Positions 8,790 to 18,965 of a stretch of 64,000 nt of DNA are shown piece after piece. Within the stretch, counting starts at the first letter, position 1; every line of letters starts with the position of its first letter. This stretch comes from Rhodocyclales bacterium GT-UBC (GTDB lineage: Bacteria > Pseudomonadota > Gammaproteobacteria > Burkholderiales > Rhodocyclaceae). The position numbers and the translations under genes are program-made. The stretch is taken from contig QXPY01000007.1 in the NCBI GenBank assembly GCA_003583745.1, positions 220,479 through 284,478 of the forward strand, given 5' to 3'. Under the pieces are notes generated by a model. The model was not told the DNA's origin. It saw nothing but the letters and a program-made list of their open reading frames with translations, and made no database searches.

Positions 8790-10693
8790 TGGAAAAAATC
8801 GAGCCCGCCCGCCTCGAATACCTCAGGGAACACGGCACACCATTTTCGTCGACTTACGGTGATGTCTATTACTCGGTACACGGCGGTCCCGAACAAGCCC
8901 GGCATGTTTTTCTCGCCGGCAACGCCTTACCCCAACGCTGGCGAGGCTGCGATCGCTTTGTCATCCTCGAAACCGGTTTCGGTCTCGGCCTGAACTTTCT
9001 GACTACCTGGCAGGCCTGGCAGGCTGATCCTCAAGCTTGTCGCCGCCTGCATTTCATCTCCATCGAAAAGCACCCGTTCAACCTGGCTGACCTGGCGGCA
9101 GCCCAAAAAGCCTGGCCCGAATTCGCCGAGCTGGCGGCAGAACTGCATAAAAATTGGCCACCGCTGACACCGGGCTTGCATCGGCTCTACCTGGCCGGGG
9201 GCAGACTAATCCTCACCCTGGTGTTCGGCGACGCGACAACCCAACTGCGCGCCCTGAATGCCGCGGTCGATGCTTTCTATCTCGACGGTTTTTCCCCGGC
9301 GCGTAACCCCGAAGCCTGGTCGCCCTTCCTGTGCAAGGCATTGGCCCGGCTCGCCGCACCGGATGCCACCCTGGCGACCTGGACTGTTGCCGGCGATGTC
9401 AGACGCGCCTTGATCGACGCCGAATTCGAGGTTTTCAAAGGTCCCGGCTTTGCCGGAAAGCGACAAATGCTGACCGGCCGCTTCCGCTCACGCCGCCCGA
9501 ATCGCCACGCGGCACCCAGCGATCGCCGCGCCATCGTTCTTGGCGCCGGCATCGCAGGCTGCACCAGCGCCCACCGCCTGGCTGCCGCCGGCTGGCAAGT
9601 CACCCTGATCGACCAGGGCGAAGGCCCCGGTACAGCGGCGTCGAGCAACATCGCCGGCATGCTGCGGCCGCTCCCCAGTGCCGACGACAATCGCCTGTCA
9701 CGGCTGACCCGAGCCGGCTTTCTCGCCACCCGGGCCTTGCTGCAGTCCCTGCCCGAGGCGCGTTGGAACGACTGCGGCGTGCTGCATCTGGCCCGCGAGC
9801 CGGAACACGAGGCGCAGCAAAAGCGGGCCGTGGACAATCTCGGCTTTCCGGAGGACATCCTGCGTTTTGTCGACCAGGACGAAGCCGGGCGACTCCTCGG
9901 CCGACCGGTTGGCAGCGGCGGCTGGTGGTTCGCCAAAGGCGGCTGGGTGCAACCGCCTTCGGTCTGCCGCGCCGCATTGACCGCCTTCCCAGAACGGATC
10001 GACCGTCGCTTCAACACCCACGTCGAACGACTGGAACACAACGACAACGGCTGGTGCTGTTTCGCCGCGGACGGCCAGCTGATTGCCCAAGCCCCGGTCC
10101 TCATCATAGCCTGCGGCGCGACCGCCACCCGTTTCGAACAACTTGCCTGGCTGCCGCAACGCGCGGCCCGCGGCCAGGTCAGCCACCTGCCACCGGAACA
10201 GGCGCCGGCCTTGCAGGCGGTACTGTTCCACATTGGCTACGCCATGCCGGAAGTCGACGGCAGCCGACTGATCGGCGCCTCGCTCGCCTACGAAGACGAG
10301 GATGGCAACGAACGCCTGTCTGACCACCGTGACAACCTCGCCCGTCTGAATCTGACCTTCCCCGGCGCCTACACGGCAATCGACCCGGCAAAGCTGCATG
10401 GCCGGGTCGGCTTTCGCCCGATGTCGCCGGATCGGCTGCCGATCGTCGGCCCGGTCCCCAAGCCCTTGCCGGCCGGCACCGTCGGCCGGCTGCACGCCCT
10501 GCCGCGCTATCCCGGCCTGTGGTGCGTCCAGGGCTTCGGCGCGCGTGGAATTGTCTGGTCTGCGCTCATGGCCGACTTGCTGCTCAGCCGACTGGAAGGC
10601 GAACCCTTGCCCCTGGAAAACGATCTGGTCGAAGCGCTCGACCCCGGCCGCTTCCTGATCAAACCGGCCTATCGCCCGGTCGACAAGGAGTAA
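8789..10693 (+). CDS. mnmC: bifunctional tRNA wobble-uridine modification protein MnmC
   Basis: MnmC completes the mnm5s2U modification at tRNA position 34. The FAD domain oxidatively removes the carboxymethyl group from cmnm5 and the methyltransferase domain methylates the amine. The 634-residue product has both. Residues 1-240 form the SAM-dependent part ([33 protein letters not shown]). From about 247 the FAD-binding [20 protein letters not shown] starts the DAO-type oxidoreductase, ending with [19 protein letters not shown]. The GTG at 8789 is chosen because it overlaps the previous stop and yields a family-like N-terminus. Confidence 0.95.
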   Translation: MEKIEPARLEYLREHGTPFSSTYGDVYYSVHGGPEQARHVFLAGNALPQRWRGCDRFVILETGFGLGLNFLTTWQAWQADPQACRRLHFISIEKHPFNLADLAAAQKAWPEFAELAAELHKNWPPLTPGLHRLYLAGGRLILTLVFGDATTQLRALNAAVDAFYLDGFSPARNPEAWSPFLCKALARLAAPDATLATWTVAGDVRRALIDAEFEVFKGPGFAGKRQMLTGRFRSRRPNRHAAPSDRRAIVLGAGIAGCTSAHRLAAAGWQVTLIDQGEGPGTAASSNIAGMLRPLPSADDNRLSRLTRAGFLATRALLQSLPEARWNDCGVLHLAREPEHEAQQKRAVDNLGFPEDILRFVDQDEAGRLLGRPVGSGGWWFAKGGWVQPPSVCRAALTAFPERIDRRFNTHVERLEHNDNGWCCFAADGQLIAQAPVLIIACGATATRFEQLAWLPQRAARGQVSHLPPEQAPALQAVLFHIGYAMPEVDGSRLIGASLAYEDEDGNERLSDHRDNLARLNLTFPGAYTAIDPAKLHGRVGFRPMSPDRLPIVGPVPKPLPAGTVGRLHALPRYPGLWCVQGFGARGIVWSALMADLLLSRLEGEPLPLENDLVEALDPGRFLIKPAYRPVDKE

Positions 10694-10695
10694 GC

Positions 10696-11064
10696 ATGGA
10701 CTGGCAAGACCTGCCCAACGCCCCGCTACCCGGCACCTGCCTTTGCCGCCTCGAGGAGATTGCCGACGGTGGGGCGAGAATGCTCGACCTCGGCGAAGGC
10801 AACGAGGCATTTCGCCTGATCATCCTGCGCAGTGGCGAGCAGGTCCATGCTTATCTGAATCGCTGCGCCCACTTCGGCGTTCCACTTGCACAACGCCCCG
10901 AACACCTGATTTTCACACCGCACGAAAGCCTACGTTGCAACGTGCATTACGCCCGTTACCACTGGCAAAGCGGCCACTGCATCACCGGCGAATGCGCCGG
11001 TGAGCACCTGATTTCCCTGCCGCTGACCATTCAGGATGGCAACATTCTCGTCGCAGGCACCTAG
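10696..11064 (+). CDS. Rieske [2Fe-2S] domain protein
   Basis: This 122-residue protein carries the Rieske ligand pattern C57-A-H59 (NRCAHFGVPL) and C81-N-V-H84 (RCNVHYARYHW), so it should bind a [2Fe-2S] cluster. It has no membrane helix or dioxygenase catalytic domain and resembles stand-alone Rieske ferredoxins. An AAGGAG ribosome binding site precedes the ATG, two bases after the mnmC stop, so the two genes are probably co-expressed. The electron partner is unknown. The second cysteine/histidine pair is followed by a further cysteine in SGHC. Confidence 0.85.
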   Translation: MDWQDLPNAPLPGTCLCRLEEIADGGARMLDLGEGNEAFRLIILRSGEQVHAYLNRCAHFGVPLAQRPEHLIFTPHESLRCNVHYARYHWQSGHCITGECAGEHLISLPLTIQDGNILVAGT

Positions 11065-11097
11065 CGTCCCACGGCAGGCCGGCCAGTTCAGACCAGA

Positions 11098-11262
11098 TCA
11101 GGGAGCATGCGCCGATCCCTTGTTGATCGCCGCATTCTTGGCTTCTTCCTTGATGTGCTGCGAAACATAGCGCCCGATATAGACGGCCATCACCAGAATG
11201 AAGGCAATGGTAAACAGGCTGAGCAAGCCGATATCGGAACTGAACAGTAAATCCCAGGCCAT
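11098..11262 (-). CDS. DUF3149-type small membrane protein
   Basis: The 54-residue peptide MAWDLLFSSD... has one hydrophobic helix (LLSLFTIAFILVMAVYIGRYV) and a basic/polar tail. It matches the short betaproteobacterial DUF3149 proteins of unknown function. The ATG at 11262 follows a GGGAG ribosome binding site at good spacing; the longer frame beginning upstream lacks that. It is convergent with the Rieske gene. Confidence 0.75.
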   Translation of the reverse strand: MAWDLLFSSDIGLLSLFTIAFILVMAVYIGRYVSQHIKEEAKNAAINKGSAHAP

Positions 11263-11644
11263 GATTTTCTCCCTTTGACGTTTTTGACGCGACAAACCAT
11301 GTCGCGCCTTGAAGTTGCAAACGTCATGCCAAGAGCCCCTAAGTCGTTACCGCGGCGACCAGCGCCCGGAAAAAATGCTGGCGAATCCGCTCAATGCCTT
11401 GCAGCACAAGGGAAAAGCAGAGCATGACCAGCACTTCGCGAGTCTTGGCCAGAACCGCATTACGCAGCCGGAATTCAACCTCAGCCAAATCTGTCACCAA
11501 AACTGGCATTTTTTCAATTTTGACGCCAGTAATGACACAATCCACCAACGTCGGCGAACGCTCCCCAATACGCGACAGGAATGCGGCGAATCGCCTGCCC
11601 TGCTACACTTTCGTCTTTATGCCAACTACAAAGAGAGAGACTGC
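11263..11644. other. intergenic region, no convincing gene
   Basis: About 380 bases separate the DUF3149 gene from the sulfhydrylase gene. The only reading frame (minus, 11339-11548) starts with TTG and has no ribosome binding site or recognisable domain. A TACACT box near 11603 could be the -10 for the downstream gene. The interval presumably holds divergent promoters; no riboswitch fold was recognised. Confidence 0.4.
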
Positions 11645-12916
11645 ATGAAGATCGAAACCCTTGCCGTACATGGCGGCTACAGTCCGGACCCGACCACCAA
11701 GGCGGTCGCCGTCCCGATCTACCAGACCACCTCCTACGCTTTCGACAGCACCCAGCACGGGGCCGACCTGTTCGACCTCAAGGTGGCCGGCAACATCTAC
11801 ACCCGCATCATGAACCCGACCCAGGACGTGCTGGAAAAGCGCGTCGCTGCGATGGAAGGCGGCATTGCGGCGCTGGCCATGGCATCGGGCATGGCGGCGA
11901 TCACCGCCTCGATCCAGACCATTGCCGAGGCTGGCGACAATATCGTCACTTCCAGCACGCTGTACGGCGGCACTTATAACCTCTTTGCCCACACGCTGCC
12001 GCAATACGGTATTGAAGTGCGCTTTGCCGACTACCGCGATCCGGAAGCTTTCGAAAAGCTGATCGACGCCAAGACCAAGGCCGTCTTCTGCGAATCGGTC
12101 GGCAACCCGCTGGGCAATATCACCGACTTCGAAAAACTGGCCGAAATCGCCCACAAGCATGGCGTCCCGGTCATCGTGGACAACACCGTCCCCTCGCCTT
12201 ACCTGTGTCGCCCCTTCGAACACGGCGCCGATATCGTCGTGCATGCGCTGACCAAGTACCTGGGCGGCCACGGCAACTCGATCGGCGGCATCATCGTCGA
12301 CAGCGGCAAATTCCCCTGGGCGGAACACAAGCAGAAGTTCAAGCGCTTGAATGAGCCGGATGTCTCCTACCACGGCGTCGTCTATACCGAAGCCCTCGGC
12401 CCGGCCGCCTACATCGGGCGCGCCCGTGTCGTCCCCTTGCGCAACATGGGTGCGGCGATCAGTCCGTTCAATGCTTTCCTGATTTTGCAGGGCATCGAAA
12501 CGCTGGCCCTGCGCATGGACCGGATCTGCGAAAACTCGCTGAAGATCGCCAATTTCCTGAAGAGTCATCCGAAGGTCAGTTGGGTGAACTATGCCGGGCA
12601 GCCCGAACACAAGGACCATGCACTGGTCCAGAAATACATGGGCGGCCGTGCCTCCGGCATCCTCAATTTCGGTGTCAAGGGCGGCCGCGAAGGTGGCGGC
12701 AAGTTCCAGGACGCCTTGCAACTGGTCACCCGCCTGGTGAACATCGGCGACTGCAAGACCCTCGCCTGCCATCCGGCCTCCACCACGCACCGCCAGCTCT
12801 CCCCGGAAGAACTGGCCAAGGCCGGCGTATCGGAAGACATGATCCGTCTGTCGGTCGGCATCGAGCACATCGACGACCTGATCGCCGATCTGGATCAGGC
12901 CCTCAACGCCGCCTGA
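11645..12916 (+). CDS. metY: O-acetylhomoserine sulfhydrylase (aminocarboxypropyltransferase)
   Basis: This PLP enzyme makes homocysteine (or methionine) from O-acetylhomoserine and sulfide or methanethiol in methionine synthesis. The 423-residue product belongs to the Cys/Met-metabolism PLP family. The Schiff-base lysine is in [16 protein letters not shown] near residue 203, the PLP-binding segment is [20 protein letters not shown], and the C-terminal [14 protein letters not shown] is characteristic. Strand-specific features such as [18 protein letters not shown] favour the O-acetylhomoserine group over cystathionine synthase. An AGAGAGA ribosome binding site precedes the ATG. A metZ-type enzyme using O-succinylhomoserine is a less likely alternative. 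Confidence 0.9.
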   Translation: MKIETLAVHGGYSPDPTTKAVAVPIYQTTSYAFDSTQHGADLFDLKVAGNIYTRIMNPTQDVLEKRVAAMEGGIAALAMASGMAAITASIQTIAEAGDNIVTSSTLYGGTYNLFAHTLPQYGIEVRFADYRDPEAFEKLIDAKTKAVFCESVGNPLGNITDFEKLAEIAHKHGVPVIVDNTVPSPYLCRPFEHGADIVVHALTKYLGGHGNSIGGIIVDSGKFPWAEHKQKFKRLNEPDVSYHGVVYTEALGPAAYIGRARVVPLRNMGAAISPFNAFLILQGIETLALRMDRICENSLKIANFLKSHPKVSWVNYAGQPEHKDHALVQKYMGGRASGILNFGVKGGREGGGKFQDALQLVTRLVNIGDCKTLACHPASTTHRQLSPEELAKAGVSEDMIRLSVGIEHIDDLIADLDQALNAA

Positions 12917-12938
12917 TTCACAGGCCGCGCCAAAAAAC

Positions 12939-12961
12939 AAACCCGGCTTGATGCCGGGTTT
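12939..12961. terminator. bidirectional rho-independent terminator
   Basis: A 9-bp stem AAACCCGGC / GCCGGGTTT encloses the loop TTGAT. T-runs follow on the plus strand and an A-run precedes it, so it can end both the sulfhydrylase transcript and the convergent dehydrogenase transcript. Confidence 0.9.
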
Positions 12962-13002
12962 TTTGTGCCGGCCGCAATGGGCCGGCATGGCCATGCTGTC
13001 GC

Positions 13003-13854
13003 TTACTCGTAGCTGTAGAAGCCCTTGCCGACCTTGCGGCCGAGATAGCCGGCTTCAACCATTTCCACCAGCAAGGGTGCCGGACGATACTTTGGATCCT
13101 TGGTGCCTTCGAACAGCACCTGCATCACGGCCAGCTCGACATCGAGACCGATCATGTCGCACAGGGCCAGGGGGCCGATCGGATGGTTGCAGCCCAGCTT
13201 CATCGCCTCGTCGATCGCCGACGCTTCGGCCAGACCTTCACCCAGGGCGAAGATCGCCTCGTTGATCATCGGACAGAGCAGCCGGTTGACCACGAAACCC
13301 GGGCTGTTCTTGACCTGGACCGGCGTCTTGCCGATGGCTTGCGACAACACCTCGACGGCCGCGTAGGTGGCATCCGAAGTTTGCAGGCCGCGAATGACTT
13401 CGACCAGCGCCATCATCGGCACCGGGTTGAAGAAATGCATGCCGATCACCTGCGCCGGACGCTTGGTCACTGCCGCCAGCTTGGTGATTGAAATCGACGA
13501 GGTATTCGAGGCAATCAGGGCATCCGGCTTGGCCAGTTCGTCGAGTTGCTTGAAGATCTTGGTCTTCAGCTCCAGATTCTCGGTCGCTGCCTCGATGATC
13601 AGGTCGACCGACTTGAGTGCGGCCACATCGGTTGCCGTAGTGATCTTGGCCAATGCCGCCGCCTTTTGTTCGGCGGTCATCTTTTCCTTCTTGATCAGGC
13701 GGTCCAGGCTACCGGCGATGGTCGCCACGCCCTTCTGCACGGCGCTTTCCGAAATATCGGCCATGATGACTTGAAATCCGGCCACGGCAAATGCCTGGGC
13801 AATGCCATTCCCCATCGTGCCGGCACCGACGATACCGATCGTTTTGATGTCCAT
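13003..13854 (-). CDS. 3-hydroxybutyryl-CoA dehydrogenase
   Basis: The enzyme interconverts 3-hydroxybutyryl-CoA (or related 3-hydroxyacyl-CoA) and acetoacetyl-CoA with NAD(P), acting in beta-oxidation or polyhydroxybutyrate-linked metabolism. The 283-residue protein starts with the Rossmann motif [19 protein letters not shown] and contains [13 protein letters not shown] and the catalytic-histidine segment [17 protein letters not shown]. The C-terminal 3HCDH domain follows ([19 protein letters not shown]). The ATG at 13854 is preceded by GGA at suitable spacing; the upstream in-frame start would add unrelated residues. It is a stand-alone gene here. A PaaH role in phenylacetate degradation cannot be excluded. 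Confidence 0.92.
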   Translation of the reverse strand: MDIKTIGIVGAGTMGNGIAQAFAVAGFQVIMADISESAVQKGVATIAGSLDRLIKKEKMTAEQKAAALAKITTATDVAALKSVDLIIEAATENLELKTKIFKQLDELAKPDALIASNTSSISITKLAAVTKRPAQVIGMHFFNPVPMMALVEVIRGLQTSDATYAAVEVLSQAIGKTPVQVKNSPGFVVNRLLCPMINEAIFALGEGLAEASAIDEAMKLGCNHPIGPLALCDMIGLDVELAVMQVLFEGTKDPKYRPAPLLVEMVEAGYLGRKVGKGFYSYE

Positions 13855-13952
13855 GAGCTTTTTCCAATCAGTGAGAGTGTTGTCGCGTACTGCCATCCTG
13901 CATGGCAGCCGAACACTCTAATCCAGGCGGGCAGCGGAATCCAGCCCGAAAG

Positions 13953-14204
13953 TCAGCGATCTCGATGTTCGACCACGGCGACCTCGGGTAATGGCGGTTG
14001 CGGCCGGCTCATCACGTAGAGCACGACCGTACAAGCCCCCAGGAAAGCGACCGAGGCCAGCGCGCTGGGCACCCAAGTATCGGCCAGCCCGCGCTCACGG
14101 CATAGCCAGACAAACAGGCCGAAGGCCGGCAAGGTCAGCGCCGCACAAAACACTGCGGTCGCCAATGCCACTTTTTGCCCGACATGCCGTTTCAGTTCGC
14201 TCAT
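13953..14204 (-). CDS. small protein with two predicted membrane helices
   Basis: An 83-residue protein with two hydrophobic segments (VALATAVFCAALTLPAFGLFVWL and ALASVAFLGACTVVLYVM) joined by a short charged loop. A strong GGAGG ribosome binding site precedes the ATG, which overlaps the stop of the secretin-like gene (ATGA). No family is recognised. Its coupling to the secretin-like gene suggests an inner-membrane partner, which is inference only. Confidence 0.65.
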   Translation of the reverse strand: MSELKRHVGQKVALATAVFCAALTLPAFGLFVWLCRERGLADTWVPSALASVAFLGACTVVLYVMSRPQPPLPEVAVVEHRDR

Positions 14205-14986
14205 TCCACTTCCTCCACCATCAGCCAGATTGAACGATTGTCGCGGGCATCGCTCGTTGAAAGACTCAGCGCACCGCTCTGGTTGCCACTCGCTTGCCGG
14301 CCACTGCCGCCCAACTCGATCCATTCCCCCAGGCGCCCGGAAACCGTTGTGGATAGGCGCTGGCTGTTGATGCTGCCATAGCCGCCCTGGCTGGCGGCCT
14401 GCTGGCTGATCTCGATCCTCACCCGTTCGCCGTTGAGGTGCGGCACCGCATAAAACCCGCGGCCGACATCCTGATAGACCACCGTCTCGTTGACCACCGC
14501 CCCGCCCGGCCCGATGATCACTTGCCGCATCGGGATCGGCAATGAACGACCGACCTGGATGAACGCCTGGCCGCCATCGACGGTCTGCACCATCTGGGCA
14601 GCACTTTCACCGCGCACGCTTTTGGTATCCCAGACCCGCGCCTCGACATTACTGCGCCGGGTGCTGCCCAGCACGACCTGACCGCTGGCCTCGCCACCCC
14701 GGGCGCTCTGCTCGGAATCGCGATTCTGGCTGACCCGGATGATCAGCCGTCGGCTCGGCGTATCGATCGCCGCCAGGGCTTTCTTGATATCGGCGCGATT
14801 GCGTGGCGAAGCACGCAGAAAGAGCTGATTATTCATCCCCGTCAGCGTCCCGCCGGGCTCGACCAGGGGCAGCAAGACCGGCAAAACCTGGTCGACAGTC
14901 CGGCTGCGCAGTTCGATGATTTCCATTTGCTGGGCGTGCACCTGCCCCGTCAGCAATCCAAGCAGCAACAAGAAAAGGCGAAACAT
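14201..14986 (-). CDS. secretin-like periplasmic/outer-membrane protein (short)
   Basis: The 261-residue protein has a signal peptide (MFRLFLLLLGLLTGQVHAQ), then an N0/N1 (NolW-like) secretin subdomain (MEIIELRSRTVDQVLPVLLPL, PRNRADIKKALAAIDTPSRR). The remainder (GGQAFIQVGRSLPIPMR, SGRLGEWIELGG) resembles a reduced secretin core. Full secretins of type II secretion or type IV pili are over 500 residues, so this is too short to form a standard channel and is better described as a mini-secretin. A GGAGG ribosome binding site precedes the ATG. It lies 20 bases after an HD-GYP gene and overlaps the next membrane protein. No pilus or secretion cluster is nearby. Confidence 0.75.
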   Translation of the reverse strand: MFRLFLLLLGLLTGQVHAQQMEIIELRSRTVDQVLPVLLPLVEPGGTLTGMNNQLFLRASPRNRADIKKALAAIDTPSRRLIIRVSQNRDSEQSARGGEASGQVVLGSTRRSNVEARVWDTKSVRGESAAQMVQTVDGGQAFIQVGRSLPIPMRQVIIGPGGAVVNETVVYQDVGRGFYAVPHLNGERVRIEISQQAASQGGYGSINSQRLSTTVSGRLGEWIELGGSGRQASGNQSGALSLSTSDARDNRSIWLMVEEVE

Positions 14987-15006
14987 CGGATTGCCTCCTA
15001 AAGACC

Positions 15007-16257
15007 TCATTCTCGGCACAAAGCGACGCGATGACATTGATCCAGATTGTCTGCCACGACGGAAACGATCTCGGCATCGGCCCGACCGAGCGCCGCCCGT
15101 TCATTCAGAATGGTCATGATCTGGTCGGGCTGCATCGGCTGACGATAGGGGCGTTCCTGCGCCAGCGCCTGGAAGATGTCGGCGACGTTGATGATGCGTG
15201 CTTCCAGCGGCAAGGCATCACCGCTGATCCGGAAGGGATAGCCGTGACCGTCCGGCGTTTCGTGATGGTAAGCCGCCCAGCGGGCAATCTCCTCGACCGC
15301 ATGCAGCCGCTTCAGCACCTGCAATGTGCCATAGCTGTGGCTCTTCATGATGTCGAACTCGTGCGCAGTCAGCCCGCTCTGCCCTTCGATGATTTCGTCG
15401 GGAATCTGCAACTTGCCGATGTCGTGCAGCAAGCCGGCGACTTCGATCTTTTCGCAGGTAATTGCATCCAGCCCCAGATGCTCCGCCAGGTAGCGCGCCA
15501 GACGGGAAACGCCACGTGAATGCTGTTGGGTGTAGGGCGATTTGGCGTCGATGATGCGCGCAAAAATCTCGGCGCATTGCTTGAAGTCGGCCCATCCAAT
15601 CAGGCGCAAATCGCCGTAACACTCCATGTCGGTCTGATATTGCTGCACCCAGTCCGGCTGCAAGGCCAGCCAGAAAGCTTCGCCTTGCGACATCGCCTCG
15701 AAGGCGTCGATCAATTCCGGCGAGAACATGCCGCCGCGCTGACTGGCCAGTCGATTACGGATTTCGTCGACATGCGAGAGGATCGTCTGGTCCGCATGAT
15801 GAGGCGCCGCCAGCACGTCGATACGGTCGGCCAGATAGATCAGGTTGGCGAAGCGCGCCGTATTACCGGGGAGATTCTGGGCGCTGAGCCAGTCCCAGCG
15901 GCTGTGGTGGTAGCGAATGATCGGCGCCAGATGAGCCAACGGGGCAAAGCCGGCCAGCAAGGCATCGCCGCATACACAATGCTCCTCGGCCCCGGCCCAT
16001 TCGAGATCGACCACCAGACGGTGATGTACCCGCGTCGAAGAAACGCCGCAATCGTGCAACAGACCGGCGTCGTACAGGATCAGTTGATCGGCCTCCGGCC
16101 AGCCCATCTGAATGGCCATCTCGCGCGCCAGCATGCCGACCCGGCGACCGTGGAAGACATCGTCAACACCGACCAGATCGACCGTGTGGGCGATCGTCAT
16201 CACCAACTGCCGCAAATCGATTGCCAGATCTGCGGGGACCAGGGAATGGCTGGTCAT
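15007..16257 (-). CDS. HD-GYP domain protein (probable c-di-GMP phosphodiesterase)
   Basis: HD-GYP enzymes hydrolyse cyclic di-GMP. The 416-residue protein has two HD-type halves. The N-terminal half is degenerate but keeps LLHDCGV near residue 67 and RYHHSRWDW near 117. The C-terminal half is a full HD-GYP domain with QQHSRGVSRLARYLA, LLHDIGK (about 276-282), AYHHETPDGHGYPF (about 329-342) and INVADIFQALAQERPYR. No membrane segment or receiver domain is present. The ATG lies two bases after the zapE stop, and the mini-secretin gene follows 20 bases later, so the genes probably form an operon. Confidence 0.9.
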   Translation of the reverse strand: MTSHSLVPADLAIDLRQLVMTIAHTVDLVGVDDVFHGRRVGMLAREMAIQMGWPEADQLILYDAGLLHDCGVSSTRVHHRLVVDLEWAGAEEHCVCGDALLAGFAPLAHLAPIIRYHHSRWDWLSAQNLPGNTARFANLIYLADRIDVLAAPHHADQTILSHVDEIRNRLASQRGGMFSPELIDAFEAMSQGEAFWLALQPDWVQQYQTDMECYGDLRLIGWADFKQCAEIFARIIDAKSPYTQQHSRGVSRLARYLAEHLGLDAITCEKIEVAGLLHDIGKLQIPDEIIEGQSGLTAHEFDIMKSHSYGTLQVLKRLHAVEEIARWAAYHHETPDGHGYPFRISGDALPLEARIINVADIFQALAQERPYRQPMQPDQIMTILNERAALGRADAEIVSVVADNLDQCHRVALCRE

Positions 16258-16259
16258 GC

Positions 16260-17375
16260 TCAGCTCACGATGTGCGGCTGGGCGAGATACTCCTTGGAGT
16301 GCATCTCGGTCATCCGGCTGACAGTGCGGGCGAACTCACTGGCCTGCGTCCCTTCGGTATAAAGCGCTTCGGGCGCACAGTCGGCGGTAGCGATCAACTT
16401 CACCTTGTGGTCGTAGAAAACGTCCACCAGCCAGGTAAAGCGCCGTGCCTCGGATGCCTGATGCTGCGTCATCTTGGGAATATGGGAGAGCAGCACGGTG
16501 TGGTATCCACGGGCGATTTCAAGGTAGTCGTTCTGCGAGCGCGGACCGCCGCACAAGGTCTGGAAGTCGAACCAGATCACGCCATGGCCGCGCCGTACAG
16601 TGCTGACCTGACGACCAAGGATTTCGATCTCGCCGCCTTTCTTGCCCTCCTCGCCCGCCACGACGCGGAAATAGTCGAGCATCTTGCCCTCGGCCGCAGC
16701 ATCGGCCGGATGATGGTAGATCTCGACCTGCTCAAGGGCGCGCAAACGATAATCGACCCCTGCCTCGACCTCGAAAACATCGAGATTTTTCTGCAACAAG
16801 GCGATGGTGGGCAGGAAACTTTCGCGATGCAGGCCGTTCGGGTACAGCTTTTCCGGCGGATAGTTCGAAGTCATGACCAGAATCACCCCATGCTCGAACA
16901 GGCCTGTCAGCAAACGGCCGAGAATCATCGCATCGGCAATGTCCGAGACGTGGAATTCATCGAAACAGAGCAGGCGGACTTCGCGGGCAATCTGTTCGGC
17001 CAGTTTCAGCATCGGGTCCGGCTCGCCCTTGAATTGCTCGAGGTCGCGGTGAATCTGCTGCATGAAGGCATGGAAGTGGATGCGTTTCTTGCGCCGGTAC
17101 GGTACCGAATCGTAGAAGCAATCCATCAGGAAGCTCTTGCCGCGCCCGACGCCGCCCCAGAAATATACGCCCTTCGGCGGCTTGGGCGGCGCCAGCAGAC
17201 GCTTCAGCGTGCTGCCACGATTGACCTTGAAATAAAGCAGGCTGGTATAGAGATCCTGCAGCGCCGTCGCTGCAGCCATCTGGGCAGCGTCGGCAACGTA
17301 ACCACGTGAGGCAAGCAGCTTCTGATAGGCATCCATCATTCCCTTGGCGGGAACATTCAATTTTTTATGCGGCAT
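16260..17375 (-). CDS. zapE: cell division protein ZapE (AFG1-like ATPase)
   Basis: ZapE is a P-loop ATPase that associates with the FtsZ ring in proteobacteria; its eukaryotic relative is AFG1/LACE1. The 371-residue protein carries Walker A GGVGRGKS (about 74-81) and Walker B LLCFDEFHV (about 135-143). Other family segments are HFHAFMQQIHRDL, VMTSNYPPEKLYPNGLHRESFLP and the C-terminal WLVDVFYDHKVKLI. The start follows the lpdA terminator, so zapE is probably read from its own promoter with the HD-GYP and secretin-like genes behind it. Confidence 0.93.
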   Translation of the reverse strand: MPHKKLNVPAKGMMDAYQKLLASRGYVADAAQMAAATALQDLYTSLLYFKVNRGSTLKRLLAPPKPPKGVYFWGGVGRGKSFLMDCFYDSVPYRRKKRIHFHAFMQQIHRDLEQFKGEPDPMLKLAEQIAREVRLLCFDEFHVSDIADAMILGRLLTGLFEHGVILVMTSNYPPEKLYPNGLHRESFLPTIALLQKNLDVFEVEAGVDYRLRALEQVEIYHHPADAAAEGKMLDYFRVVAGEEGKKGGEIEILGRQVSTVRRGHGVIWFDFQTLCGGPRSQNDYLEIARGYHTVLLSHIPKMTQHQASEARRFTWLVDVFYDHKVKLIATADCAPEALYTEGTQASEFARTVSRMTEMHSKEYLAQPHIVS

Positions 17376-17417
17376 CGGATGAATCTGTAGAGGGGGAGTT
17401 CGTATTCTGCCAAAGAA

Positions 17418-17449
17418 AAAGGCGGGCTGCGTCGCCGCAACCCGCCTTT
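17418..17449 (-). terminator. rho-independent terminator after lpdA
   Basis: A strong hairpin pairs AAAGGCGGG with CCCGCCTTT around a GC-rich loop. Read on the minus strand it is followed by T-rich TTTTTCTTT, about 20 bases beyond the lpdA stop. It should end the TCA-cycle transcript. Confidence 0.88.
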
Positions 17450-17468
17450 CGAGGCTATATTCCGCTGC

Positions 17469-18893
17469 TTAGAAGTGCAGCGGGCGCTTGTCGCAAGCCA
17501 GGGCGGCTTCGTGCACCGCTTCCGACAGGGTCGGGTGAGCGTGGCAGATACGCGCCAGATCTTCAGAGGCGCCGCCGAATTCCATCGCCACGACGGCTTC
17601 GGAAATCAGTTCGGAGGCATTCGGGCCGATGATATGGACACCGAGGATACGGTCGGTCTGGGCACAGGCCAGCATCTTGACGAAGCCGGTCGGGTCGCCC
17701 ATACCCAGCGCCCGGCCGTTGGCCAGGAACGGGATCTTGCCGACCTTGTAGGCGACGCCGTCAGCCTTGAGCTGCTGTTCGTTCTTGCCCACCCAGGCAA
17801 TTTCCGGTGCCGTGTAGATCACGCCCGGAATGGTCTCGAAGTTGCAGTGGCCAGCCTGGCCAGCCATCAACTCGGCAACCATGACCCCTTCTTCCATCGC
17901 CTTGTGAGCCAGCATCGGGCCGCGCACGACGTCACCAACCGCCCAGACACCCGGCAGGTTGGTCTTGCAATGACCATCGACCTCGACCATGCCGCGCTCG
18001 TTCAGCTTCAGGCCGACCGCTTCGGCATTCAGGCCATCGGTGTTCGGAATACGGCCAATCGAGACGATCAGGCGATCGGCGTCGAGCTTCTCGGCCTTGC
18101 CATCCTTGCTTTCATAAGCAATCGAAACGCCCTTCTTGGTCGTCTTGATATCGCCGATTTTGACGCCGGTCTGAATGGCCAAGCCCTGCTTGGCGAACAG
18201 CTTGAGCGCTTCCTTGGCGACATCCTGGTCGGCAAAGCCCATGAAGTCCGGCATGGCTTCGAGGATGGTCACTTCGGAACCCAGACGGCGCCAAACCGAA
18301 CCCATTTCCAGACCGATCACGCCGGCACCGATGATGGCCAGCTTCTTCGGTACGGATTCTTGGTTCAGCGCACCTTCGTTATCCATGACGACCTTGTTGT
18401 CGACCGGCACGTTCGGCAGGTGACGCGGTTTGGAACCGGTCGCGATGATGACTTGCTTGGCCAGCACTTCTTCCGCGCCAACCTTGACCTTGTACAGATC
18501 GCCTTCCTTGCCGACAAAAGAACCATGTCCCGGAATCATCGTGACCTTGTTCTTCTTGAACAGGCCCTTGATGCCGGAGGTCAGCTGGGTAACGACCGTG
18601 TCCTTGCGCGCCTTCATCACCGGCACGTCGATCGACGGCTTGCCAACCTTGATACCCTGACCTTCAAAGCTGTGGGCAGCTTCTTCGAACAGATGGGAAG
18701 TATGCAGTAGCGCCTTGGACGGGATACAGCCGACGTTCAGGCAGGTACCGCCCAAACGTGGTTCGCCCTTTGGGTCGGCATAGGGATTGGACTCGCAGCA
18801 CGCTGCGGAGAAACCGAGTTGGGCAGCACGAATCGCTGCAACATAGCCGCCGGGGCCACCACCGATAACGAGTACGTCGAATTGCTTGGACAT
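17469..18893 (-). CDS. lpdA: dihydrolipoyl dehydrogenase (E3)
   Basis: E3 reoxidises the dihydrolipoyl arm of E2 and reduces NAD+, serving the 2-oxoglutarate dehydrogenase complex encoded upstream. The 474-residue flavoprotein has the FAD motif [21 protein letters not shown] and the redox-active disulfide in [17 protein letters not shown]. It also has the NAD-binding [19 protein letters not shown] and the catalytic histidine/glutamate region [15 protein letters not shown] near the C-terminus. It closes the sucA-sucB-lpdA set and precedes a strong terminator. Confidence 0.97.
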   Translation of the reverse strand: MSKQFDVLVIGGGPGGYVAAIRAAQLGFSAACCESNPYADPKGEPRLGGTCLNVGCIPSKALLHTSHLFEEAAHSFEGQGIKVGKPSIDVPVMKARKDTVVTQLTSGIKGLFKKNKVTMIPGHGSFVGKEGDLYKVKVGAEEVLAKQVIIATGSKPRHLPNVPVDNKVVMDNEGALNQESVPKKLAIIGAGVIGLEMGSVWRRLGSEVTILEAMPDFMGFADQDVAKEALKLFAKQGLAIQTGVKIGDIKTTKKGVSIAYESKDGKAEKLDADRLIVSIGRIPNTDGLNAEAVGLKLNERGMVEVDGHCKTNLPGVWAVGDVVRGPMLAHKAMEEGVMVAELMAGQAGHCNFETIPGVIYTAPEIAWVGKNEQQLKADGVAYKVGKIPFLANGRALGMGDPTGFVKMLACAQTDRILGVHIIGPNASELISEAVVAMEFGGASEDLARICHAHPTLSEAVHEAALACDKRPLHF

Positions 18894-18965
18894 GAATATC
18901 CTTTCGATTTCAGATGTGCAAAGGCGCCAGCGCCCTTGACGGGAGCTGGCGCCGGCGCAAGGCGA

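Noticed and set aside
11339..11548. Minus-strand frame of 69 codons
   Set aside because: It begins with TTG, has no ribosome binding site, and shows no recognisable domain; the gap is more likely regulatory.
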